From: Pseudisothecium myosuroides
Taxonomy: Eukaryota > Streptophyta > Bryopsida > Hypnales > Lembophyllaceae
Direction of reading: 5' to 3'
Assembly (NCBI GenBank): GCA_951799445.1
Contig: OX637295.1
Location: 7,812,001 to 7,876,000, forward strand
Length of the DNA stretch: 64,000 bases
In this document: piece after piece, positions 13,275 to 24,300 of the stretch
How positions within the stretch are numbered: the stretch's first letter is position 1
Layout of the letters: every line of letters starts with the position of its first letter
The notes under the pieces: model-generated
Told to the model about the DNA's origin: nothing
Database searches by the model: none
The model's input: only the letters and a program-made list of their open reading frames with translations
Program-made: the position numbers and the translations under genes

Positions 13275-13284
<10 letters not shown>
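11882..13284. mobile_element. 1.4-kb palindromic (foldback) element
   Basis: The two arms, about 11,882-12,570 and 12,597-13,284, are near-identical reverse complements, from CCGACTAACAAAATTGAG on the left to CTCAATTTTGTTAGTCGG on the right, with a loop of about 26 bases. The outer edges are TATATACAC on the left and an expanded (TG)n tract ending TGTATA on the right. It sits inside the ~105-bp array, whose unit resumes on both sides. No open frame of coding character is present. The superfamily is unknown; a TA target is possible. Confidence 0.8.

Positions 13285-13310
<26 letters not shown>
13281..13310 (+). repeat. (GT)n microsatellite
   Basis: About 15 GT dinucleotides at the right end of the palindromic element. 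It looks like slippage expansion of the element's own ACAC/GTGT terminus, since the left end has only TATATACAC. Confidence 0.9.
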
Positions 13311-13311
<1 letters not shown>

Positions 13312-13726
13312 AATAATGGTTGAAGTGCCTCCCTATTAATTCCCTCTTTCAATTTCTAATTCAACAATTAAATGATTAAAGCCTTGTTAGGAAATATCCA
13401 TTGGCTCCAAAGGACAAAAGAAAATAATGGTTGAAGTGCCTCCCTCTTAATCCCTTCTTTTCTAATTCAACAATTAACCCCTAAAGCCCGGAGGCATATT
13501 TTGGGCAGAAATTGTGAAAAATTGCCATTTTTAGGGCAATGAGAAAAAATTGAAAAATAAAAGTTTTTTTCAAAATTCAACCGTACAAATTTGTACTAGA
13601 CTACCATAGGAATGTAAACTAGAAAAAATTTCAAAAACTTTGACCGCACAGATTGAAAGATTATAACATTTGAAGTTAGAAGAAAAAAAAATTTCTGCCT
13701 TGCCCAACAAGGCCAGCAGACTTTAA

Positions 13727-14466
13727 CCCCTAAAGGACCAAGCTGCGTTTTTTGGCAACATAGCAATTTTGGGCAGCTCACTACGAATGGAGTTTTTATT
13801 TTTTTTCTTTGAAAATTTTACACAACATGTGCCTAAGGAGTAGCTTTAAGACCCAATAATTTTCATAACTTTTGACTTCATGGTTAAAAAGTTATTGCAT
13901 GATATGTGATTTTCATTACTCGGCGGGCAGCCCGGGCAGCTCAAAAGACTTCTTTAAAAATTACTTTTAAAAAAAATAAAAATTTGAAATTGGTTCTTTA
14001 GGTTTATATCTACGTGGGAACCTTTGAATCATTCCATTTGGATTAACGAGTCAAAAGTTATGAGGAGTTTTAGTTTGCGAGTAGGTATGGCTTTCAAAGA
14101 CTCCATACCTACCCGCATACTAAAACTCCTCATAACTTTTGACTCGTTAATCCAAATGGAATGATTCAAAGGTTCCCACGTAGATATAAACCTAAAGAAC
14201 CAATTTCAAATTTTTATTTTTTTTAAAAGTAATTTTTAAAGAAGTTTTTTGAGCTGCCCGGGCTGCCCACCGAGCAATGAAAATCACATATCATGCAATA
14301 ACTTTTTAATCATGAAGTCAAAAGTTATGAAAATTGTTGGGCCTTAAAGCTACTCCTCGGGCACACGTTGTGTAAAATTTTCAAAGAAAAAAAATAAAAA
14401 CTCCATTTGTAGTGAGCTGCCCAAAATTGCTATGTTGCCAAAAAACGAAGCTTGGTCCTTTAGGGG
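13727..14466. mobile_element. piggyBac-like foldback MITE (TTAA target)
   Basis: Flanked by TTAA on both sides (13,723-13,726 and 14,467-14,470), with ends CCCCTAAAGGACCAAGC and its reverse complement. The whole 740 bp is a near-perfect palindrome: arms of about 365 bp meet at a short loop near 14,091-14,100. It is inserted in the TTAA element at 13,478-15,382. The high arm identity suggests a young copy. No coding region. Confidence 0.75.
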
Positions 14467-14549
14467 TTAACTCCTCCTAGAGTGAGATTTTTACACTGCG
14501 CATGCTTATTTTTTTTGACATTTGCATCTTCTATCATGTAAGTTACATA

Positions 14550-15120
14550 CTCCCTCTGTCCCACTAAAAACCTCCAAATCAAGCACAATTTCTGTCCCAC
14601 TAAAAAGCTCCGTTTTTAGATTTCAATTGTTGGGTAAGTGTTGGCCGTGTTGAACAACCTCGTGGGGGCAAGTCAAGTGATTAGGGAGCATTCTTTGCCA
14701 AGAAAGCTTGGCCTTGCCCATATGAGACACCTTGGACTCGTTGTGCTTCCTTAGATAGTAGTATTGACAATGGATTTGGTGACCACTTCGACACTTTGAA
14801 GAGTTGTTCTTGAAGTGGTGTAGGGATCTTTGTTGTGGATATTTAGATTGCAGTAGATGTTTCTAGAATCCCAATGTTGCTACCAACATTTAAATCATCA
14901 AGAATGATGGAGCTAGCAGCGTTTACAAATTTTGTAAAAAATGGTACTTTCCGCATGGATTTTGGGTGCCTAAATGATAGTGCTTAAGTTGGAGATTTTG
15001 CAAAGATCTAAAGGATGGGTTGCTAGTTTTCAAATGCATGTATCCCTATCAAAAAGACTAAAAATGTAGTTAATCCCTCATGGGGAAGCTTTTTGGAGGT
15101 TTTTAGTGGGACAGAGGGAG
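14550..15120. mobile_element. Mariner/Stowaway-like element, 571 bp
   Basis: The ends CTCCCTCTGTCCCACTAAAA and its reverse complement are flanked by TA (14,548-14,549 and 15,121-15,122). CTCCCTC-type ends with a TA duplication are typical of plant Tc1/mariner (Stowaway) elements. The end is partly repeated inside (CTGTCCCACTAAAAAGCTCC near 14,591). It is related over its whole length to 57,651-58,164 and nests inside the TTAA element 13,478-15,382. Confidence 0.8.
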
Positions 15121-16880
15121 TACATGCCAAATTTCAGAAGTTAATGAGCTTATTTGCAAAAGATTCTCAAAAGATTCTCAAATTGCCCGAGCTGCCAGAA
15201 AAGTTCAAGGCAACATAACTTTTGATCCGGGCACCCAATCGGAAAAAAAATTAGATTTTCACTACGAGGGGACGTATCTTCACCTTGTGTCAAAATTTCA
15301 TGAACATTTGACCAAAATTGACTTCGTAGGAACCTAGCCGGATTTTCAATTGTCCGTTCAACAGACAATTGTCCTTAAGGGGTTAAATGAATATAACTTT
15401 GTGAGAAAATAACTTTTTGTTCCAAAGGAAAAATAATTTTTGGATCAAGTGCCTTCTTCCTAAATTTCTCGTGTCCAATTTAACAATGAAATTGGCAAAT
15501 GCTTGTGAAGAAATAACCTTTTGCTTCAAAGGAAAAAATTAAATGGTTTAAATGCCTCCTTCCTAATCTACTAGATGTCCTATTTAACAATTAAATTGGA
15601 AAATCCTTCTTAGTAAAGAAGAAATAACCTTTTGATCCAAAGAAAAAAATAAATGGTTTAAGTACCTCCTTTCTAATCCTTCATGTTCAATTCAACAATT
15701 AAATTGGCAAACCCTTGTTAGGAAATAATCCTGAACTCTAAAGAAGAAGATGAATGGTTCAAGTGCCTCCTTCTTAATCCGTCATGCCCAATTTAACAAT
15801 TAAATGATCAAATCCTTGTTTAGAAATAAGAAATAATATTTTGCTCCAAAAGAAAAAAATAAATGGTTTAAATGCCTCCCTCCTAATCCCCCATGTCCAA
15901 TTTAACAATTAAATTAGCAAATCCTTGTTAGGAAATAGGAAATAACCTTTTGTTCCAAAGGAAAAAAATAATTTTTTGAAGTGCCTTTCTAATAATTCCT
16001 TCTTTTATAATTCAACAATTAATTTAGCTAATGCTTGTGAAGAAATATCTTTTGTTCCTGCTTTTGTTCCAAAGAAAAATAAATAAATAGTTGAAGTACC
16101 TCCCTATTAATCCCTTCTCTCCTAATTCAATAATAAAATTGACAAATCCTTGTTAGGAAATAAGATATAACCTTGTTTTCCAAAGGAAAATAACAAATGG
16201 TTTAAGTGCCTCCCTCCTAATCTCCCATGTCCAATTCAACAATTAAATTGGCAAATCCTTGTTAGTGAATAATCCCAAGCTCCAAAAAAATAAATAAATT
16301 ATTCAAGTGCCTTCCTGCAAATCCCATGTGTCCAATTCAACAATTAAAATGGCAAATCCTTGTTGGGAAATATTCCTAAGCTCCAAGGAAAAGAATTAAA
16401 TGGTTCAATTGCCTCCTTCCGATTCCCCCATGTTCAATTTAACAATTAAATTGGCAAATCCTTGTTAGGGAATAAACCCAAGCTCCAACAAAAAATTCAT
16501 TGGTTCAAGTACCTTCTTCTAAATCCCCCATGTCCAATTCAACAATTAAATTGGCAAATCTTTAAGACAAAATATTTCCAAGTTCCAAGGAAAAGAATTA
16601 AATAGTTCAAGTGCCTCCCTCTGAATTCCTCATGTTCAATTTAATAATTAAATTAGCAAATCCTTTTTAGAAAATAAATCCAAGCTCGAAAAAAAAGAAT
16701 TAAATAGTTCAAGTGCCTCCCTCCAAATTCCCCATGTCCAATTCAACAATTAAATTGGCAAATCCTTGTAAGGGAATAATCCCAAGCTCAAAAAAAAATT
16801 AAATTGTTCAAGTGCCTTCTTCCAAATCCCTTGTGTCCAATTCAACAATAAATTGGCAAATCCTTGTGATAAAATAATTA

Positions 16881-17139
16881 ATTCCATTTTTTGCTATGAA
16901 AGTGAAATTTTTTTGTTCAATTCATTTACAATCTATATGACATGAATTTTTTAGTGTGGCTATATAATATTCATGTACGTGACGATCTGGCTGGCTGTAC
17001 AAATATGAGTTGCCAACAATAAAATATAGCCTACTTTGAATGGGAAGGAAGAATCCTATGCCAAATTCAATTGGAAAGACCCAAAGGAATCTTAGGCCTA
17101 CCTTGGAGTTTTTTGTTTATGTCTCTTTTGGAATAGTAT
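16881..17139. other. AT-rich spacer, nothing recognised
   Basis: Between the ~105-bp array and the GC-rich minisatellite. No gene or repeat was recognised. Confidence 0.4.
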
Positions 17140-17420
17140 TCTCGCTTGTCTAATAGTGTCCCTACCCAAACACGGTAGAGTCCCTGCCCGGACACGATAG
17201 AATCCCCACTTGAACACAATAGTGTCCCCGCCCAAACCAAATAGTATTCTTGCCTGTCCGATAGTGTCTTTGCCTCAACCGAAGAGCGTTCTCGCCCATA
17301 TACAATAGCGTCATGGCCCCAACCGAATAGTGTCCCGCCTATCCAATAGCGTCCCCACCCCAAGGTTGTCTAAGTTTCCGCCTACATCATATGTCCCCGC
17401 CCCTCCCGTTCGCGCCCCGA
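17140..17420. repeat. GC-rich minisatellite, ~25-35 bp unit
   Basis: Degenerate repeats of ATAGTGTCCCCGCCCAAACC, roughly eight to ten copies. The minus-strand frame at 17,067-17,363 is a product of the repeat and is not a gene. Confidence 0.75.
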
Positions 17421-18829
17421 TTCCAGCATTGAATACCATGTCTTTAAATCTCATGCCACGTGCCCACGTCACGCAATAAAAGTAAATCATGGTAAATTTT
17501 TATTTGCAAAATTTTAAGCCCTAAAAACTTAAAGTGGTCCGGACCGTCCAGGATGTCCAAGACATCTGATGACCGTGACTCGTCCAATGTGACAACCCTG
17601 CATAAGATAAAGAATTTAAGGTTTCGACATCAAGGGAAGAGTTTAGGTGAATGCAACCACTTTGGATGAATAGAGTAACAACCATCCAAAAATTGTAAAA
17701 ACAACTTGGATGAATGCCTAATTTGTTTTAAATTATATATTTTAAAATTACCGGAGTTTAATATATTATTTTTTGGGCTACCGAACCATGATTTGCACTT
17801 TAATTAATTACTAGACAGAAAGCTACCAAAGATGCTACGGTATAATGGAGTCCCTCCACACTGCCAGATCACACACAAGTGGGTCTAACCCGCAATCCGT
17901 TGACAAATCCACCCACTCACCTTCCTGATGAAATCGGCGGGCAAAGCCACAAGGCCCGCAACCCGCCCTAAATCTCGGAACAGTATGAAAAGCGACTGAA
18001 CGAGTGCTATTAAATTCCCTTTCCTCCGATCTAGCCCTGGCCCCTTGCCTGATGAAATACTGTGCTTCTTGCTGGTGCCGACTGCTTTGCTGCAATATAC
18101 CCGTTCGCTTTGCTAATTGCGGTTCGCAGTTGAAGGAGTGGTGATCACAGTCGCAACTTCCAGTTGGTTCCTCGCTGCCCGGGCAGTTAATTCCAACTTC
18201 GTCGCCACACGAAGGTCTTATTTCACTTCCCCGTCTGATGAAACCAGCATTCTGCAGTCCTGAGAAAGTCAAGGTCGATGGAAACTAGACAAATGTTCTT
18301 AGGTGTCTCTGGAAGTTGGACAACTTACTGTCCTTTTGGGTCCAAATTCCATTCCTAATTATCCTAGTGTATCCTATACTCTGTCATACTCTGTCATCAC
18401 TACACATGGACTATGCAACTCTTCAAAAGGTCCATAGATGGACATTTTGTATAAATTTCTCTTGTGTTTCCTCCTGGGCGTCACACTCCAGCGGCTTTGC
18501 AATGTTTCTTTGAACACCGAGGAAAAATGTTCATAATCACTAGGGATTTGTATGGATTCGCCTGGAATCACACAGGGAGGTTATAATTGTTCCCTTGCTT
18601 TTGTTTATGTGTATAAATCCCCCGTCTGCCTTAGGCCGTGCATACCTTATACAGTATGTCCGGTGGTTCACCATTGTGACCAGAGAGTTTTGCGAGGAGC
18701 TGTGGCAGTGGAGGTTCGAGTGCTGTTTTTCATTCAAGTCTTGTTCATGCTCGAGTCATTGGCTGGACTGAGTACGTGCTTCACCAGGTCGTGCACCAGG
18801 ACCTGTCGTTTTCACGTTTTTGATCACTG
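17421..18829. other. Gene-free upstream region of the receptor kinase gene
   Basis: No credible gene was seen. Base composition becomes more balanced from about 17,830. Short overlapping open frames occur on both strands, the longest a 145-codon minus-strand frame with no ATG start and no recognisable motifs. The promoter and 5' leader of the downstream gene probably lie here, but no specific element can be supported. Confidence 0.4.
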
Positions 18830-19073
18830 GTGGAGATGGTGAGTCGCTGTAAGACGGGCATGGGCATGCCGTCAACTCGAGCTGGCAGAGGAGTTCGCTT
18901 GCAGCCTGATGGGGTGCAGGTTTGGGGCTATGGACGTCTCCTCGTCATCGCTCTCCTTTTTGTTACGTCGACCACGGTCGTAATCAAAGATATTCATTGC
19001 ATCACAACAGACGCCGTTGCACCGGCACCCTCTCCGGGGATGCAAACCATCGCAGTCTTTCATCAATTCGAAG
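18830..19073 (+). CDS. Candidate first exon (signal peptide) of the LRR receptor kinase
   Basis: An open frame carries a hydrophobic run, LLVIALLFVTSTTVVI, of the kind found in signal peptides. It can end at GAAG|GTATCG (19,073), leaving phase 1. The next recognised exon (19,826) begins with two bases of a split codon, so the phases agree and join as Phe-Glu-Ala-Asp-Ala-Leu. That fits a leader ahead of the LRR N-terminal cap. The ATG is not settled: 18,830 and 18,859 are both possible. There is no independent family resemblance, so this exon is a phase-compatible guess. Confidence 0.35.
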
Positions 19074-21095
19074 GTATCGCTCATGCACAATGTGTTACAC
19101 ATATTGCTTCTGAGCTCAGAGTTTTCCTCACCGAATGAAGTTTCTGTGATCAAGTGTGCAAAGTGCAGCGTATGCGACTGAAATTCTCCAACTCAGTTCC
19201 TAGATTTAGTTATCTTGAAATTGGGTTCCATGGATGATGCACTCATTAATTTTTTTCATGCTTGCTTTTATCTAGAACGCCAATTGGCGGTATCAAAATA
19301 CTTTGCCACCTTTCAGCAGGAACATTCTGGAACATAAATATATGCATATCCTAGATTTACAAATCCTAGGTTTAACAATTTTAGACAGTTGTTTACATGT
19401 AAGTCAACAATTTTGGCGCCAAAATCGTGCCAACATATCGAAATTGACCATCAGCAACGTCAATACCGGTAAGTTGGCGATCTTGGCAATCGCAGAAGCC
19501 GTAAATGTGTTGCTTGATAGGTATGCACATTAATAAGAAAACTGCAATTCATCCACAACAATTTGCACTGCTATGCTAGGATTTCCTCCCCTTCCCCCTC
19601 CCGACTCCCTAACTCATTTCTTTTCCTATCTTTCTTATTGAGGATCCGCAGCGCCATTTTAATGGAAAACTGCCAATTTCACGGAACTGATGTGCTAGCT
19701 GCCCCCACATACGCACTCTCCACCTCCTAATTCCTGCTTGCTTTACTAATCGAAGTTACGTTTCAATGATGATTACTTCTTGGGAAGCTGATCAAAGTGT
19801 GTTTGCGGAGTACTTGCTGTGGCAGCGGATGCTTTGAACGCCATATTCCAAATTTGGATGGAGCAGAACCCTCAGTTGTCCAGCCTTCTCAACTGGTCTC
19901 TGGAGCAGCATCCGTGCAATAACCTTGCTGGCTTCGTTGAAGGTGCTGATAGTTATGAGGAATTTGAAGGGGCATGGCATGGAGTTCTATGTAAATTGTA
20001 TTTGCGAGACTCCATAGAGAACCCGTTATACTATGACGTATACGTGACAAGTTTGAAGTGAGTTTCAACTTCTTCAAGTTATTTTATTACGAAGGATATG
20101 TAGTGCTACGACCTTTTTGATCGCACCGTTGACGTTGGGGTAGAAGCTAGGAAGTAAATTGCTATTGTCTAGAATTGTGTTTGCTGCCACTGAATTGTCG
20201 GACCACCTTTCTCCCAGGTTGTATGGGAGCAATGAGAGCTGTAGTGCTACTGACGATTATCACCAGTTTGGCTTCGACGGGATAATTAGAGAACTGCCTT
20301 CTGAGATTAGCAATTTGACCAACCTGTACAAGATGTAAGTCCCCAATCCTCATCCCCGAACAGCTAGAGCTTTGATTTGATAATCCTATCACGTGTTCAC
20401 AATTGCATTTACTCTACCAGTTTCACCTACGTACCTGATTTTTGCAGAAACATAAATCATAATCCAAGGCTGACGGGGCCAGTGCCGCTTGAGTTGTTCC
20501 ATATGCCCAACCTAACAGACTTGTAAGTGCAGCCAAGTTGTGTCAGCTATGAAGGGAAGACTTCTCCAATCTTGTCGAATATATAATTGTGTTTTTGATT
20601 TGTTTACTCGGAACGCCAATTTCCTTAAATTGAAGATTTTCCACGACTTTGGCACGTTTCAGGACGCGTGGCTGACTCTGGTTGAAATCTAGATTTGCCC
20701 TAGTTTAAAGTTTCAGACCTTTGTGTAGAATGTAATTCACAATTTCTGGCAACGGAATCGGGGTCAATTCAACGAAGTCCATGATGTTAGCATCCGAACT
20801 TACTTTGCCGTCTTATTTGCCTCTTCAAGTAGTTCCGTAAGCCAACATTAACATAGAAAGTCAATTTCCTTAATTTGGCGAAATTCCACGACTCGGCCTG
20901 AAGTTCAATCTCAAACTTTATGTAACAATTTTTGGCTAGCGACCGGATTCTCGCCAATTTAACAATAACAAGGTGTGATTCTGCAGATACTTGGTCAACA
21001 ACTCTTTAAGCGGAACACTGCCCTCAGATTTTTACTACGCTGACACTCTTGACAGCAGATTGCAATTCCTGTGAGTTGAATGCAAATTGATAGTA

Positions 21096-21301
21096 TAGTA
21101 GAAGCTCTCTTAGTGCATAGTGTTGGGACTATGCACTAAGAGAGGTTTTATGCAGTTGTACAGTTGTAGTAATGACATTTGACTAACGTGACTTCTAACT
21201 ACACTACTTTCCAGATTAAATATTTGAAATTGGCCACACCCATGAACCTCTCTTACTGCATATTATGCACTAAAAGAGTATGCAGTAAGAGAGGTTTACT
21301 G
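21096..21301. mobile_element. pogo/Emigrant-like MITE in receptor kinase intron
   Basis: The right end, read inward, is CAGTAAACCTCTCTTACTGC and the left end is TAGTAGAAGCTCTCTTAGTG, flanked by TA (21,094-21,095 and 21,302-21,303). CAGTAAAACCTCT ends with TA duplications are known for plant Emigrant/Lemi (pogo-type) elements. Two inner palindromes centre near 21,128 and 21,270. It lies wholly in the intron between the exons ending at 21,070 and starting at 21,419. Confidence 0.65.
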
Positions 21302-24300
21302 TAACATCATTCAATATGAGAGACAAGAATTCCTTGCTTTCATGCATGCTCTTGTTTGAGTTGCCATGCTGAGGTTTTATTTGGTTTCTAATTTGATGCA
21401 TATATGCCTTGATAATAGAGACGTGAGCAACAACAATTTCAGTGGGAGTCTCCAAGTGAGCTCTAACGAGACTTTCTTCGGCTTGTCTCTCTATTATCTG
21501 TGAGTGTATCAAGTGCCAATCAATTGAGAAGAAGTCATTCGTGTGCTCCTAACAACAGTGCGTGCTAGTTAAGCTGAGTATGGGTTAAATTGCAATAGAG
21601 GGTCAAAGATGGAAGATAATAGAGAGGACAATTTAGATGCATCTGTCATGCAAGCAACTCTAGATGCAACTGTCCTCCAAGAGTCTGAGATTCAACATAA
21701 TTCAATTGATCTTCCATTTTTATTTTCTATTTTTATTCAATATATTTAAATTAATTATTTCACATTAAATATATAAATCTAATCAACATGTGTAACAAAT
21801 ACTTTATAATTGTTTCACACAAATTGTACTAAAAATTATTATATGGTACTGAAATATTATTTGTAACATATTTGTGAATTCACAAATGCTAATAATGGAA
21901 ATAGTCTATTTCAACATAACCTTATCAAATTATCATCTATTTTGATGAAATTGCAATATGAATTATGATGAAAGTTCAAGTTTCTATCATGGATATAATA
22001 TTATTATAGTTTCTTACAAGATTCATTATGTTGACAATTTGATCACCTAAATTGAAGTTTCTATGACAATAATTCCAGTGATTCTCATTCTTTAATTGGC
22101 TGGAATTTACTATTCTAAATTTATTTTGATTTCACTTGTCTTGTGTAGAAATGTGGAATTTAATCAACTAGACGGACCAATAGATTTGCAAGATTGGACT
22201 CTTTGGACAACTTGTAGCTCCATTCTTGTAAGATTCTTTTCCACTGCAAAATTGTACATGTGAACATATTGTTTCTAAATTGTTGTTGTCACTGTAATAT
22301 GATCCATATAAAATCATTGTCAAATATCAATGTTTTAAATTTTAATAATATATGTAACAGAGATTTGGCTTGGGGATGTTTAGGGATTTTAGCAATAACC
22401 GCTTTGGAGGGACTTTCTCCACCGGGCCTTATTTTGATGCTGGTGGGGTTGATTTGTCGTACAATGACTTCACTAGTATCCAATTTGCAAATTACAACAG
22501 ACGCACTCAATCTAGTTACTCGGGCACTGTATACATGCCATCTTTATCTTACCTGTGAGTTCATGTAACCTACTTGAATATTTCTTTGTCCTTACTTCTC
22601 CAACATGATTGTATTCCATTTGTGAGTAATTCCAAAAAATACTTTATTTATTTTTTGTGCTTGTTGTCAATATGGATGTGTTTTTAGCCACAAATTTTGA
22701 TTCATACTACCAATGGACCTAATATCCATTATTAAGGTATACAGGGCTATATATTCTACATCTTGTATAGTTTTTTTACACCTTTTTAAATTAATTTAGT
22801 GTTTATGAACTATCCCTGCTAACTTATAGCTTTACCTTGTGAATTTTTGTTGATATAGGAATATTTCTAACAATAATTTTAGAGGGCCTTTTCTTGAGGA
22901 ACTTTGGCAATTGTCCGATTTAGCAATATCGTAAGTTCTTGTTCTTCTATCCATAAGGTCATAAATTATTTTGTAATTGTTGTTTATATGATGACATGAA
23001 AAAGGGGGACTACACATCTACTGTTAAATCTTTCAAATTTAAAATGCAACCTATATTGCAATTCAAGAGTGGGTTCCAATACATCTTTGTCAAGTATTTT
23101 TCATTAATTTGTTTAGAATTTGTTTATGCTACTAGTCTATGTAGTAAGTTAGTTACTGCATTGGAGATTTTGATGCAGCAATACTAATTACACATGTAAA
23201 TTTGTAATCATTCTTTGTTAAAACAACCAATTCAATCATTTAATGAACTTCATGTAGCTAATATAACCTTTTGAAATACACCTTGTCTAATTGTTAGAAA
23301 TCTTATAAAAATTCCCTATTTTGACCAATTTGATTTGATTTCTTCATGCACATCTAAATGACTACGATGCCAATTTCAAAAACTAAATGTTAAATCATGT
23401 ATTGATTACGAAATATTTCTTGATAGTAACATGTTTATCCGCATGGTCTCAAGTCTTCACAAATATATCTTATGATTTGTTTTCTTAGTTCATGCTTTTA
23501 TATCATATAATTAATAGATGTAGAAGCCATGATATTAAATGTTGGATGTGCAGGGATTTGAGTTTGAACAACTTTTTTGGATCAATTGACTTTGGAAATC
23601 TCAACGTGAATACAAGTCTAAATTTCTTGTAAGAACTCAAATCATTACATTGATTGGGTTTTGGTCCTCATGCACATCCTCTTGTCAATTTTGATTTGCA
23701 CTTAAGATTTTACTCTAATCTCAAAAGCATTCATCTTCAATTTAATAATTTAAATTTTGAAAAAAAAATCATTTTTTGTATTTTCTATTATTAGGTGTGA
23801 TCATGCTTAATAAATGAATTGTTACTACTAAATGATTTAAAAATAATAATGTAATTGTAGAAACTTTAGTTTAATGTATGTGCAAATAATTTTGTTATTA
23901 TTTTCATAAATCTCTCTAATTAAATAATTTCGTTCTATGCAAGTAGTATTAAAAATTAGATTAATCCCCCAAAACATTAATGGTTACAACTTTCACATAT
24001 ACTTCATTTCAATATGTGCAGTTGGCAATTGCAATATTACTCTCCATCTTTGAAAGTTTATGATTTTGTAAATGGACAAGCATTTTCTCTTGAAAAGCAT
24101 TCAATAAAGTTATTTTAATAAATATATGGAGAGCTTGGATGCAAATACTAATACAAATAAGAGAGAAAATTTGAAGCAATCATTTGCAGGTTGTTGTCTT
24201 GAAATGTATAATTCGAAAGCAATCAAATAACTAAGCCAATAATTGTATAATTACTCTAAATTCTAATTATACTTAATTTTTATAATATTTGAATAGATGA

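Larger units (their letters stand above)
13478..15382. mobile_element. piggyBac-like non-autonomous element (TTAA target), outer layer
   Basis: The left end CCCCTAAAGCCCGG follows TTAA (13,474-13,477). The right end, read inward, is CCCCTTAAGGACAATTG and is followed by TTAA (15,383-15,386). Removing the element and one TTAA rejoins TTCAACAATTAAATGA, which is the normal sequence of the surrounding ~105-bp unit, so the empty site is visible. Two later insertions lie inside it (13,727-14,466 and 14,550-15,120), leaving about 590 bp of its own DNA. No transposase is present. The TTAA duplication and CCC terminus are hallmarks of the piggyBac superfamily; assignment to it is inference. Confidence 0.7.
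11771..16880. repeat. Tandem array, ~105-bp unit, with transposon interruptions
   Basis: A minisatellite whose unit reads roughly AAATGGTTCAAGTGCCTCC, TCCAATTCAACAATTAAA, TTGGCAAATCCTTGTTAGG, AATAACCTTTTGCTCC. Units are visible at 11,771-11,881, 13,312-13,477 and 15,387-16,880, the last run having roughly fourteen. The array is broken by the palindromic element at 11,882-13,284 and the TTAA element at 13,478-15,382. The units differ from each other, so the array is not newly amplified. No coding content. Confidence 0.85.

Noticed and set aside
17067..17363. 98-codon minus-strand open frame with repeated GWG/VWVGTLL
   Set aside because: Translation of the GC-rich minisatellite, not a protein.
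17835..18272. 145-codon minus-strand open frame
   Set aside because: It has no ATG start, no recognisable domain, and lies in a GC-balanced promoter-like region where overlapping frames occur on both strands by chance.
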